Shown here one piece after another: positions 18,165 to 25,906 of a stretch of 64,000 nt of DNA (the first letter of the stretch is position 1; the number at the start of each line of letters is the position of its first letter). The stretch comes from Massilioclostridium coli (GTDB lineage: Bacteria > Bacillota > Clostridia > Oscillospirales > Ruminococcaceae), in the NCBI RefSeq assembly GCF_900095865.1, contig NZ_FMIZ01000007.1, positions 990,530 through 1,054,529 on the forward strand, read 5' to 3'. A program made the translations under genes and the position numbers. The notes beneath the pieces are model-generated. The model did no database searches and was not told the DNA's origin. It was given only the letters and a program-made list of their open reading frames with translations.

Positions 18165-18374
18165 ATGCAAACAGCAAACCATATTATTAGAAAGAATAAT
18201 CAATATTTTCATCGTTTCGGTATAAAATCAAAAAAATGTCTACAAACTGTTACTGTATGGTTTTCCCTAGCAGTCATTGCTGTAATAGCCATTCCAATTG
18301 CGGTTTTATTATTTCTAGTAGTATCCATTTGGATGTTAGCGGATTTCATTCTACGGCATCTGCAACGGGAGTAA
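18165..18374 (+). CDS. Small single-span membrane protein in the Bce-type operon
   Basis: The 69-residue protein has a basic N-terminus (RKNNQYFHRFGIKSKK) and one long hydrophobic stretch (about 29-62), ending HLQRE. A very good ribosome site (GGAAGGAGG) precedes the ATG. It sits between the lipoprotein and glycosyltransferase genes, suggesting a membrane partner of one of them. No family was recognised. Confidence 0.7.
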   Translation: MQTANHIIRKNNQYFHRFGIKSKKCLQTVTVWFSLAVIAVIAIPIAVLLFLVVSIWMLADFILRHLQRE

Positions 18375-18410
18375 TTGAAGATTTTAAATGGGAGGAGTGC
18401 TTTATCCCTG

Positions 18411-19124
18411 ATGAAAAAATTAATAAAATGGATTCTTGGAATTGGGTCGATCTTTCTTTGTATTGTGTTGGCGATAGGGATTATTTATGGTGCAAAAGGA
18501 TATTTTTTGTATCAAGGGGTAATCAAAGATAATCCTTTATCTCAGCTTGTAGAGGGGATTGAATCCAAACAGCATTACACTCCCTATGAGGAACTTCCAG
18601 AATTTTATATCCATGCGGTTGTTGCGGTGGAAGACCATCGGTTCCAACAACACCATGGTGTGGATCCAATTGCGATTTGCAGAGCAGCTTGGAATGATAT
18701 AAAAACCCTGTCTTTTGCGGAAGGGGGAAGTACCATCACCCAGCAACTAGCAAAAAATCTGTATTTTACCCAGGAAAAAAAGTTAGAGCGAAAATTTGCT
18801 GAGATTTTTGTAGCGTTTGATTTGGAAAGGAACTATACCAAAAAAGAAATACTATCGCTATATGTTAATACCATTTATTTTGGAAACGGCTGTTACGGAA
18901 TTTATGACGCTGCCCAAAAGTATTTTGGAAAATCACCAAAAGAACTAACCCCCTATGAATCAGCTATGCTGGCAGGTATCCCCAATGCGCCTTCCGCATA
19001 TTCTCCAAGTGATAATCCAGAACTAGCAGAGCAGCGATTACGTCAGGTTCTAAAGCGAATGGAAGCTTGTGGAGTTATTACCAAAACAGAAATAACCAAT
19101 ATTTTAGAAGAAAGCCCTCATTAA
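18411..19124 (+). CDS. Monofunctional GT51 peptidoglycan glycosyltransferase
   Basis: One N-terminal transmembrane helix is followed by a GT51 domain that polymerises lipid II into glycan strands outside the membrane. All signature motifs are present: VVAVEDHRFQQHHGVD (catalytic Glu), GGSTITQQLAKNLYF, RKFAEIFVAFDLERNYTKKE (second catalytic Glu region), LYVNTIYFGNGCYGI and ESAMLAGIPNAPSAYSP. No transpeptidase domain follows, so about 237 residues is complete for an MGT. The frame is open from a TTG at 18375, which is an alternative start. It is the last gene of the Bce-type operon, where extra wall synthesis would help resist lipid-II-targeting agents (inference). Confidence 0.93.
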   Translation: MKKLIKWILGIGSIFLCIVLAIGIIYGAKGYFLYQGVIKDNPLSQLVEGIESKQHYTPYEELPEFYIHAVVAVEDHRFQQHHGVDPIAICRAAWNDIKTLSFAEGGSTITQQLAKNLYFTQEKKLERKFAEIFVAFDLERNYTKKEILSLYVNTIYFGNGCYGIYDAAQKYFGKSPKELTPYESAMLAGIPNAPSAYSPSDNPELAEQRLRQVLKRMEACGVITKTEITNILEESPH

Positions 19125-19127
19125 TTT

Positions 19128-19170
19128 AACACAGGTCTCCTCTTTCACAATAGGGGAGACCTGTGTTTTA
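19128..19170 (+). terminator. Terminator of the Bce-type operon
   Basis: Perfect 13-bp arms AACACAGGTCTCC (19128-19140) and GGAGACCTGTGTT (19155-19167) are followed by TT. Confidence 0.9.
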
Positions 19171-19698
19171 CACAATATTTTGATAAAACATAGTGTGTGC
19201 AAGAGGTTCGAGGAATAAAACTATTTGAAATAGATAACTTTTAGAATAAGAGATGTTTTTATTCCATATTTAGAAAATAATAAGCGGTTTATATCTTGTA
19301 AAGTTACTTACTTTACAAGATATAAAGATATTTTCAAGACAAATATCTTTAAAAATTAAGAAAATATCATATTTTCTTTATAGCAAGTAAAGTAATTTAC
19401 TTTACATATATAAAAAATATTTTTAAGAAATTTATTGTAAACACAAAACACTTTACGGCCTATACAGCAAATAAAAACTATAAAAAATTTAAATATTGTA
19501 ATTTTTGGTAAGGAAAACATTTGTTTTGACTGCCTTTTTATTACAACAATATATCTTTTTGAGGGTTCGTTTCTTGAATACATAAAACCGTTTGATAGAA
19601 CAATTTATGGAAAACACAATTGGCAAAAACAGTTTGCATTATCACATTATGATAGTGACATTTCGTATTCTTAATAAAATGGACACTACTAAATACAA
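19171..19698. other. AT-rich gene-free region between convergent genes
   Basis: Apart from the inverted-repeat block at 19291-19405, I see no supported gene. A minus-strand open frame at 19356-19583 has no ribosome site and low-complexity content. Confidence 0.5.
19291..19405. repeat. Block of four consecutive inverted repeats
   Basis: In 115 bp there are four perfect dyads: 14-bp arms at 19291-19304/19310-19323 (core TTGTAAAGT...ACTTTACAA), 10-bp arms at 19324-19333/19341-19350, 10-bp arms at 19358-19367/19369-19378, and 9-bp arms at 19387-19395/19397-19405 (GTAAAGTAA/TTACTTTAC). The first and last share the GTAAAGT/ACTTTAC core. The block lies in an AT-rich, gene-free stretch (19171-19698) between convergent genes. 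Confidence 0.8.
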
Positions 19699-19733
19699 AA
19701 AAATCGTATCCTATTGAGGATACGATTTTTTTG
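19699..19733. terminator. Bidirectional terminator
   Basis: Perfect 13-bp arms (19699-19711 and 19718-19730, core ATCGTATCC/GGATACGAT) are flanked by A and T runs, so it can stop transcription from either side. It probably serves the minus-strand VOC gene. Confidence 0.85.
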
Positions 19734-19768
19734 TTTCACATTCACTTTTTATTAAAAAGAGGATTTTC

Positions 19769-20236
19769 TTAATAGCAATAGGATTTTATATATTGCTCAG
19801 GGACATCCATCCGTTTTGCCACCTGTTCTATGGTCAATCCCTGACTTAAAAACCGTTGGCAAACTATTTTCATGTTTTCACCAACTTCAATTATATTCAT
19901 ATCTGGGTCATAAAAGCGGACAACCCGTTGTCCCCATGGATGCTCTTTTACTGGATGGACGTATTGGATTTCTGGCAAATCCTCTAACATTTCAATAAAT
20001 TGGTCAAAATTATCTTCCTCAAAATAGAGTTCTGTATTTTTTCCTCCAAAATATAATTCCTCTTCTGGATGCTCGATTATTTCCAGCCAACTCTTTTTCG
20101 TTTGCAGGCATATGCCTCCTGTCAATGTAACATTTTGGCCGAAATTAACAGTAACGTGCAACCCCAATACTTTTGAATAAAAGGATTTTGATTGTTCCAG
20201 GTTGGATACTACCAAAAGCGGATTTCTAAATTTCAT
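19769..20236 (-). CDS. VOC (glyoxalase/bleomycin-resistance) family protein
   Basis: The first ~115 of 155 residues form a VOC metal-enzyme or binding domain (MKFRNPLLVVSNLEQSKSFY, VLGLHVTVNFG, then WGQRVVRFYDPDMNIIEVGE near its end, where a metal ligand is expected). The C-terminal ~40 residues (QRFLSQGLTIEQVAKRMDVP) look like a short helix-turn-helix-like appendage seen in some relatives. The substrate is unknown. It is a single gene. Confidence 0.88.
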   Translation of the reverse strand: MKFRNPLLVVSNLEQSKSFYSKVLGLHVTVNFGQNVTLTGGICLQTKKSWLEIIEHPEEELYFGGKNTELYFEEDNFDQFIEMLEDLPEIQYVHPVKEHPWGQRVVRFYDPDMNIIEVGENMKIVCQRFLSQGLTIEQVAKRMDVPEQYIKSYCY

Positions 20237-20423
20237 ACTGGTCCTCCTCTAATAGATTCTAATTATTTATTATAATCATGTAAGAAAGTTTTGTCCATGC
20301 TCTGAATTTACAAAAAATTACCATTTTTTCTGTGAACTCTGTAAGATGATAAAATGGATTCGACAAATTTACGTTTTTTGATTATAATAGAATTTGGAAA
20401 CAGTGGATTGAGGAGTGGTAATT

Positions 20424-21167
20424 ATGAATAATAAAGATAAATTGGAACATTTATATCAGGAAATTGATGAATTAATTGAAAAAAATGTCACATTCCAACA
20501 TCCGGCTTTTAATGCCTGGCACAGTAAAGTATTAAATTTCCTTTCAAAACAATATGGTGAATTTAGCTCAGAGTACACCCAGTTCCATAAACGAAATTTC
20601 ACCCCAAAATCTTGGGATTTTTCCAGTGCTTCTGCGGATTGTATAGAAGGATTGGAACAAACAAAAATTGAATTTGAAAATTACCTTCAAAAATTAGGGG
20701 GGACAATAGCGGAAAAACCTGCCCATGTAGAACCAAAACAATTCAGCAATAAAGTATTTTTGCTTCATGGTCGTAATAGCCAGTTTAAAGATGTAGTAAT
20801 CAAATTGTTGGAGAAACAAAATATACAACCAATTATGTTAACCCAAGGGTATACCATGATGGAACAGGTACAGGCAAACCAGGATATTATCGCAAGCATT
20901 GTCTTGTTTTCCGAAGATGATACTGGAAAACCAAATGAGGAAAAAGAATTTCACTCTCGTGCAGGGCAATCTGTTCTATTTGGGGCGGGGTATTTAACTG
21001 GAAAGCTTGGAAAAGATAAAACTTTGTTATTATCCAGTGGCTTATTGGAACTTCCGCCTGATTTACAAGACATTGTGAATACTAATACGGGAAACTGGCA
21101 ATTGGATGTACTAAAACAATTAAAAAAAATTGGTTTTTCAATTGATTTAAATAAACTGTTTGAATAG
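20424..21167 (+). CDS. TIR-like (PF10137-type) nucleotide-binding protein
   Basis: The N-terminal ~105 residues are helical and charged. Residues about 112-235 match the TIR-like domain of CAP12/Pycsar-type effectors: KVFLLHGRNSQFKDVVIKLL, MLTQGYTMMEQ, a strand ending VLFSEDDTGKP, SRAGQSVLFGAGYLTGKLGK, then LLSSGLLELPPDLQDI and the terminal NWQLDVLKQLKKIG helix. Such domains are NAD+-degrading effectors or nucleotide-sensing domains in bacterial immunity. No cyclase, Argonaute or other partner was recognised nearby. ATG 20424 is chosen because GAGGAG (20410-20415) is 8 nt upstream. The family call is good; a defence role is inference. Confidence 0.85.
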   Translation: MNNKDKLEHLYQEIDELIEKNVTFQHPAFNAWHSKVLNFLSKQYGEFSSEYTQFHKRNFTPKSWDFSSASADCIEGLEQTKIEFENYLQKLGGTIAEKPAHVEPKQFSNKVFLLHGRNSQFKDVVIKLLEKQNIQPIMLTQGYTMMEQVQANQDIIASIVLFSEDDTGKPNEEKEFHSRAGQSVLFGAGYLTGKLGKDKTLLLSSGLLELPPDLQDIVNTNTGNWQLDVLKQLKKIGFSIDLNKLFE

Positions 21168-21252
21168 TATCATTCTAAAAAACTTGCATTAGCCATTTTT
21201 CGTATTTTATGTGAACATACTGCCCGAAAACAAATAATTTATTTATCATATA

Positions 21253-21281
21253 TTGTAAAAAGTGATAACTTATGGTATAAT
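21253..21281 (+). promoter_or_regulatory. Promoter of the DUF4253 transcription unit
   Basis: TTGTAA (21253-21258) and TATAAT (21276-21281) are 17 bp apart. Transcription would start near 21288, about 200 nt before the start codon. Confidence 0.7.
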
Positions 21282-21287
21282 ATAGAA

Positions 21288-21404
21288 ATAGGTCATGTGG
21301 GAAATTGATTTTTAAGGAAAAAAGGAGCCTATAAAAGTTTGTTTCCTGCTTTTTTAAAACCTATCCTTATGGATTGTTGGGCATACCGGAAGGATAGGCT
21401 TTTT
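21288..21404 (+). promoter_or_regulatory. Candidate transcription attenuator leader
   Basis: A terminator hairpin (arms CCTATCCTT 21360-21368 and AAGGATAGG 21390-21398, then five T) stands in the leader ahead of the DUF4253 gene. An upstream segment AGCCTAT (21326-21332) is fully complementary to ATAGGCT (21394-21400), so an alternative fold would break the terminator. A further hairpin pairs AGGAAA near 21315 with TTTCCT near 21342. I do not recognise a known riboswitch class. Confidence 0.6.
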
Positions 21405-21488
21405 AATTTTATAGCAATTTTATTTGGATTCCCCCTATAAGCGGATTCCTACCAGAGCGTTAGCAGCCTGGATCAAGGAGGAACATCA

Positions 21489-22283
21489 ATGAATACAAAC
21501 CCAAAAAAAGATTTACTAAGTACAGAAATGTCCGATTATTTCAATTGTCCTTGCCAGCTTTTTCAGCCAATGTTAGATGATGACCCATTAATGGAAACGT
21601 TTTATAAAGCGTCTGTAGAAGGAAAACAGCAGGGATTTACCCCAATGTTAGTTACCTCAGAAGATGATCTTTTATGGGAAAATCTTTTTATGAATTCAGA
21701 TCCAGAAAATAAACGGATCTCAGCTCGATTTCATCCAGGAAGGGTAGCAGCTTACCGGAAACGAATTTTGAGTTCTCCATTGCCCGATGGAAAACAGCTA
21801 CTGGATTATCTATTGAAAATAAGAAAAGAAGAAACCGAACAGCATGGATTGGATTGGGATGCTAAAATTAAAGGCCCAATGATTGGTGGAGATGCTATTA
21901 GCGTATTTTATGGATACTGGGATTTTAACACCAAAATGACAGTTCCAGTTACCTTGGCAAAAATTCCAGTAAAAAATCCTTGGGAAGTGTTTGCCTGGAT
22001 TCCTTTTGGAGGTTGGAATGATTGCCCATCTCCATTGAAGATGATTGCAATTGCTAAATACTGGTATCATGAATATGGGGCAGTTCCAGCAGTAATTACC
22101 CACGATGTATTGGAATTTTCTCTTTCGACCCCAGTTCCACGAGAAAAAGCTTTACAGCTTGCTTTAGAGCAATACGCCTTCTGTCCGGACATTATCGACC
22201 AATGTCCTGTAGAAGAGGGGAATATCGGCTCTTTAGCGGATAGTTTATCCAAATCTACTACCTGGTATTTCTGGTGGAATTGA
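21489..22283 (+). CDS. DUF4253 domain protein
   Basis: In this 264-residue cytoplasmic protein, the C-terminal ~110 residues match DUF4253: IPVKNPWEVFAWIPFGGWND, AIAKYWYHEYGAVPAVITHD, EQYAFCPDIIDQ and the terminal SLSKSTTWYFWWN. The N-terminal half is unassigned. DUF4253 proteins have been linked by comparative work to polymorphic-toxin immunity, but no toxin gene is visible nearby. A good AGGAGG site lies 6-7 nt before the ATG. Expression may be attenuated in the leader. Confidence 0.85.
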   Translation: MNTNPKKDLLSTEMSDYFNCPCQLFQPMLDDDPLMETFYKASVEGKQQGFTPMLVTSEDDLLWENLFMNSDPENKRISARFHPGRVAAYRKRILSSPLPDGKQLLDYLLKIRKEETEQHGLDWDAKIKGPMIGGDAISVFYGYWDFNTKMTVPVTLAKIPVKNPWEVFAWIPFGGWNDCPSPLKMIAIAKYWYHEYGAVPAVITHDVLEFSLSTPVPREKALQLALEQYAFCPDIIDQCPVEEGNIGSLADSLSKSTTWYFWWN

Positions 22284-22385
22284 TGTTTGGTTAGAATTCT
22301 TGGAAATCGGCCAGCAAACATTCCTTATCAAACAAAAATCGTAATTACAATCAAATGGTAGCTATGTCAGAATTTTTATATTAGG

Positions 22386-22411
22386 AAGCGGTAGAGGATT
22401 TTTCTCTGCCG
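22386..22411 (+). terminator. Intrinsic terminator after the DUF4253 gene
   Basis: A 10-bp stem AGCGGTAGAG/CTCTGCCGCT with one G-U pair is followed by TTTT. Confidence 0.75.
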
Positions 22412-22564
22412 CTTTTGTTATAAACCATCACAAAAAAACGATGGCTTCGAGCATGTTTAGTGAAACAAACTATCATTTTTTAGTAAACTCTTAAATCGCT
22501 TACCTAAGCTACCTGCAAAAGTGAAGAAAGATTGTTAATATATAATAATTTTTTCAAAAAGGTA

Positions 22565-22595
22565 TTGCTTGTGACGCAACGTAATGATTTATAAT
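22565..22595 (+). promoter_or_regulatory. MerR-type promoter of the MerR/ABC operon
   Basis: TTGCTT (22565-22570) and TATAAT (22590-22595) are separated by 19 bp. The spacer contains ACG-CAA-CGT. This suggests autoregulation by the MerR protein encoded 20 bp downstream. Confidence 0.65.
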
Positions 22596-22614
22596 CAATA
22601 TAGGAGGTGGAATA

Positions 22615-23418
22615 ATGATGAAACAATCGAAATCAATACCAGAAGGATATATGACAGTTGGTGAAGTGGCAAAGAAAATGGGGGTTACAGTCCGTACCCT
22701 ACAATATTACGATAAACAGGGGCTACTTTCTCCATCCGCAGAGAGCGAAGGCGGGCGTAGGCTTTATACCGATAAGGATTTAATTACACTGCATCAGATT
22801 TTATCCTTAAAATCATTAGGTTTTTCCCTTGCAGATATCAAACAACAGCTAATCTCTTTGGATACTCCCTCTGATGTCGCGAACGCGCTTAGTAAGCAGG
22901 CAGATGATATCCGCCAAAAAATAGAGCAACTATCCGCTTCTTTGGCAGCAATAGAGCAATTACGGACAGAAGTGCTACAAATGCAAACAGTGAATTTCAA
23001 AAAATATGCGGATATTATCGTTAACTTGCAAATGAATAACGAGTTTTACTTTTTGATTAAATATTTTGATGATGATATGCTGGACTATATCCGCACACGC
23101 TTTGACCAGGAAAGTGGCTTTGCTTTTATAGAGAGGTTTAACCGTATCAGTGATGAAATCATACAGCTCCAAAAAGACAATATCCCACCTGAAAATGAAA
23201 AATGCCAGACCCTTACCAAAGTGTATTGGGATTTAATTATGGAGTTTACAGAAGGTGATATGAGTATGCTGCCAAAACTGATAGAATTTGGAAAGTTAAA
23301 TAATACCACAAATGAATGGGAAGAAAAACAGAAAAAACTAAATGCCTATTTGGAACCAGCTTTGGAAATCTATTTTTCCAGGCTTGGTGTTAATCCATTT
23401 GAGGGGGTAGAAACATGA
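22615..23418 (+). CDS. MerR-family transcriptional regulator
   Basis: The N-terminal winged-helix domain is clear (MTVGEVAKKMGVTVRTLQYY, GGRRLYTDKDLITLHQILSL, GFSLADIKQQL), followed by a dimerisation coiled coil (about 85-125). The ~140-residue C-terminal region is helical and acidic, without the cysteines of metal-sensing MerR members, so a drug-type ligand is more likely. It heads an operon with an ABC-2 exporter; its stop overlaps the ATPase start by 4 nt. AGGAGGTGG precedes the ATG pair. Confidence 0.93.
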   Translation: MMKQSKSIPEGYMTVGEVAKKMGVTVRTLQYYDKQGLLSPSAESEGGRRLYTDKDLITLHQILSLKSLGFSLADIKQQLISLDTPSDVANALSKQADDIRQKIEQLSASLAAIEQLRTEVLQMQTVNFKKYADIIVNLQMNNEFYFLIKYFDDDMLDYIRTRFDQESGFAFIERFNRISDEIIQLQKDNIPPENEKCQTLTKVYWDLIMEFTEGDMSMLPKLIEFGKLNNTTNEWEEKQKKLNAYLEPALEIYFSRLGVNPFEGVET

Positions 23419-24230
23419 TTGATGCCATTCAAGTTCATGGATTAACAAAAAGCTATGGTGAACATATGGTCCTCAAAGGGCTTGATTTTCAAATTGCGCA
23501 AGGAGAGGTGTTTTCCCTGCTCGGTGTGAATGGGGCGGGAAAAACTACAGCCCTTGAATGTATGGAGGGATTGAGGAAGTATGACAGTGGAATGGTTATC
23601 GTAAATGGAAAAATGGGTATTCAGTTACAGTCATCCTCCCTGCCAGCCCATATCAAACCCATGGAAGCCATCAAACTATTTGCCAGATGGAATAAAGCTA
23701 AGGTTGATATCGCTATACTTCAGTCACTGGGAATTCAGGAAATCGAGAAAAAGCAATATATACAGCTATCCACAGGCCAGAAAAGGCGGCTGCACCTGGC
23801 CCTTGCCCTGATCAGTAGTCCAGATATTATTTTTCTTGACGAGCCAACAGCAGGACTTGATGTTGAGGGTAGATTATCGCTGCATACTCAAATCCGAAAA
23901 CTAAAATCGCAGGGAAAAACAATTGTTTTGGCAAGCCATGATATGGCGGAAGTGGAAACACTGTGCGACCGGATCGCGATTTTAAATGATGGAAAGATTG
24001 TGTTTTGCGGAACACCTTCAGAACTAACAGACAAAATCGGAAAAAAATACTGGATTCATATCAAAACCCAGCAGGGAAGTAATACATTTGAAACTGATAA
24101 TATCGAAGACAGCCTGCTCTCCCTATTGGACGAGTTAAAACAAAAAGGGATTGAGGTATTGGATATTAAGGTGGATAGGGGTACCTTGGAACAGCACTTT
24201 TTAGAAATGGCAAGGAGGTCGGAGAAATGA
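23415..24230 (+). CDS. ABC-2-type exporter ATPase
   Basis: The 271 residues contain Walker A GVNGAGKTT, a degenerate signature LSTGQKRRL, Walker B IIFLDEPTAGLD and an H-loop (LASHDM). The C-terminal ~60 residues form the extra domain common in drug and lantibiotic exporters. It works with the six-helix permease encoded next. Both junctions are ATGA overlaps, giving tight translational coupling. The cargo is unknown; control by MerR suggests a toxic small molecule. Confidence 0.94.
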   Translation: MIDAIQVHGLTKSYGEHMVLKGLDFQIAQGEVFSLLGVNGAGKTTALECMEGLRKYDSGMVIVNGKMGIQLQSSSLPAHIKPMEAIKLFARWNKAKVDIAILQSLGIQEIEKKQYIQLSTGQKRRLHLALALISSPDIIFLDEPTAGLDVEGRLSLHTQIRKLKSQGKTIVLASHDMAEVETLCDRIAILNDGKIVFCGTPSELTDKIGKKYWIHIKTQQGSNTFETDNIEDSLLSLLDELKQKGIEVLDIKVDRGTLEQHFLEMARRSEK

Positions 24231-24943
24231 AAAATTTTTTGTATAGCGTAGCGTTACAATGGAAACTGGATATCAGAAGTAAATCGTTATTGGTCACCTG
24301 TTATCTTGTTCCGCTCCTCTTTTTTCTACTTATGGGTGGCGTTTTTACCTCTATCATGCCGGAAATGAAACATACACTGATACCGGCAATGATTGTAATG
24401 GGGGTGTCTATGGGTGCTTTGATCGGATTGCCTCCCTCTTTAGCCGAAACCTATGGCAGTGACATAAAAAAGATGTACAAAGCAAATGGAGTGCCCATAT
24501 GTTTAGGCTTAGCCACAATGTTTGTCTCCGCATTTCTTCATTTAATGATGTTGTGTATCATCCTATTTTTGTTGGCTCCCATCTTGTTTCAGGCGTCTTT
24601 GCCAGTAAACCCTCCGCTGTTTTTCCTTGCGCTTGCCCTCTATATGGCTGTATCACTGAGTATTGGAAGTGTTTTGGGCTTAGTTGTAAAAAGCCAAGCA
24701 AAGCTGACGATGGTTTCACAGCTTGTGTTTTTGCCATCCATTCTGCTTTCGGGTATTATGTTTCCGATGGAACTGCTGCCAAAAGCTTTTCAGGTAATTG
24801 GAAAACTCTTTCCCGCTACTTGGGGAAACCTCTTAATGCAGGATAATGGATTCCGGTTAGAAAACTTGTGGTACTTGATCCTGCTGTTTTTGGTTGCGGT
24901 CATTGTATGCGGAATCCTTTTGAAACAGCAGAAATCAAAATAA
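24227..24943 (+). CDS. ABC-2-type exporter permease
   Basis: The 238 residues carry six predicted hydrophobic helices in the ABC-2 arrangement, starting with LLVTCYLVPLLFFLLMGGVF. The conserved late element LVFLPSILLSGIMFPMELLP is typical of the family. It forms the membrane part of the exporter with the preceding ATPase. Confidence 0.92.
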   Translation: MKNFLYSVALQWKLDIRSKSLLVTCYLVPLLFFLLMGGVFTSIMPEMKHTLIPAMIVMGVSMGALIGLPPSLAETYGSDIKKMYKANGVPICLGLATMFVSAFLHLMMLCIILFLLAPILFQASLPVNPPLFFLALALYMAVSLSIGSVLGLVVKSQAKLTMVSQLVFLPSILLSGIMFPMELLPKAFQVIGKLFPATWGNLLMQDNGFRLENLWYLILLFLVAVIVCGILLKQQKSK

Positions 24944-25160
24944 TTGGAACCGTATGGAAGGTGTACAGATGTATTATTATTTTATACACTTGGATAGGGG
25001 AACAATCGATTTTCTCGATACCACAGTATACACCTTCATAAAGCCCTTGTCTTTGAAAAAGCGAAAACAAGGGGAGCCTAGTACCTTAAAAGCCAAACGA
25101 TGCGGGAACAGGTTGCTTGCATTTTTTTATTCCCGGCGGAATAAAGGAGTCTCGGCAAAT
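24944..25160. other. Spacer after the exporter operon
   Basis: No credible gene. A 72-codon frame (24954-25172) is discounted because it runs into palindromic DNA and lacks family features. CCTTGTC near 25045 pairs partly with ACAAGG near 25068. Confidence 0.4.
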
Positions 25161-25385
25161 CTACCAATTTAGTGGTGGATTGTGGTAAGTACTAGAAGGT
25201 TCTTTTACCGGCTTAGCACCTCGCAAGGAGTGCGAAACAATATCATTTCATTACCTCTTAGGTTCCTTCAAATACCGACATGCGAGCGATTTGCCATTGG
25301 TTGATGTTCTATATGCTTTTTCCCATAAACCGGGCGTTCTAATGGCAAACCATTCCGAACTTTTTTCTACCCTAAACTAGGGGGT
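25161..25385. repeat. Palindrome-bounded element A (IS200/IS605-like non-autonomous remnant)
   Basis: About 225 bp begin with the dyad ACCA-N6-TGGT (25163-25176), then TTACCGGCTTAGCACC (25205-25220), and end at a small hairpin CCCTA-AAC-TAGGG (25370-25382). The motif TTACCGG-TTAGC-CC and the same palindrome-first layout recur at 46522-46705. There is no ORF. IS200/IS605 ancestry is inference from the subterminal hairpins. Confidence 0.5.
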
Positions 25386-25405
25386 TCACTTAGGCAGACA
25401 ACAAG

Positions 25406-25434
25406 AAACCGCCTTGATGATTCAAGGCGGTTTT
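25406..25434. terminator. Bidirectional terminator
   Basis: Perfect 12-bp arms AAACCGCCTTGA (25406-25417) and TCAAGGCGGTTT (25422-25433) with a 4-nt loop lie between convergent transcription units. Confidence 0.85.
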
Positions 25435-25483
25435 AAAATTAATGTAGCGAAACCAATCGTCCTATTTCCAGGATGGCACAGTT

Positions 25484-25903
25484 TTAATCCTCACAAATAT
25501 CATGATATGGGTGGAACATCTGATGGTTTGGCTGTTCCTGTTTTTTTGTTTTGATTCCAAAGACAAAAATAAAAATGTGGAATACCCATACGCCAACCAA
25601 GACAATTCGACCAATTGGTACGTTGCTCATCATGATAAAACCTACACTCATGGTTAGGGTAACAATCACCATAATTTTCATTTTGGTTTTCCAGGTCATT
25701 CCTTGCCCTTTACGAAAGCTTTCCAGATTGTTTTTGTACAGTTTTGTGCCCACAAACCAATCGTTTAATTTTTTAGAACTTTTTCCAAAGCAAACCGCCG
25801 CCAATAGCAGGAAAGGGAATGCTGGTAACAACGGCAATATTGCCCCAATAAAGCCCAAACCCAAACCGATACATCCTACAGTGATATAAATTATTTTTTT
25901 CAT
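25484..25903 (-). CDS. YbaN-family (DUF454) membrane protein
   Basis: This 139-residue protein has an N-terminal helix pair (KIIYITVGCIGLGLGFIGAI, LPLLPAFPFLLLAAVCFGKS) and two later helices (VIVTLTMSVGFIMM, IVLVGVWVFHIFIFVFGI). The LPLLPAFPFLLLA-x-CF-x-S-S signature is diagnostic of DUF454. The function is not established. It is the last gene of the minus-strand cluster, 3 bp after the PF11756-type gene. Confidence 0.9.
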   Translation of the reverse strand: MKKIIYITVGCIGLGLGFIGAILPLLPAFPFLLLAAVCFGKSSKKLNDWFVGTKLYKNNLESFRKGQGMTWKTKMKIMVIVTLTMSVGFIMMSNVPIGRIVLVGVWVFHIFIFVFGIKTKKQEQPNHQMFHPYHDICED

Positions 25904-25906
25904 ACA

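Noticed and set aside
19291-19405. CRISPR array
   Set aside because: The dyads differ in length and sequence, the spacers are too short and variable, and no cas genes are nearby.
24954-25172. 72-codon open frame after the exporter operon
   Set aside because: It has a weak ribosome site, runs into palindrome-rich element A, has unnatural composition and no family resemblance.
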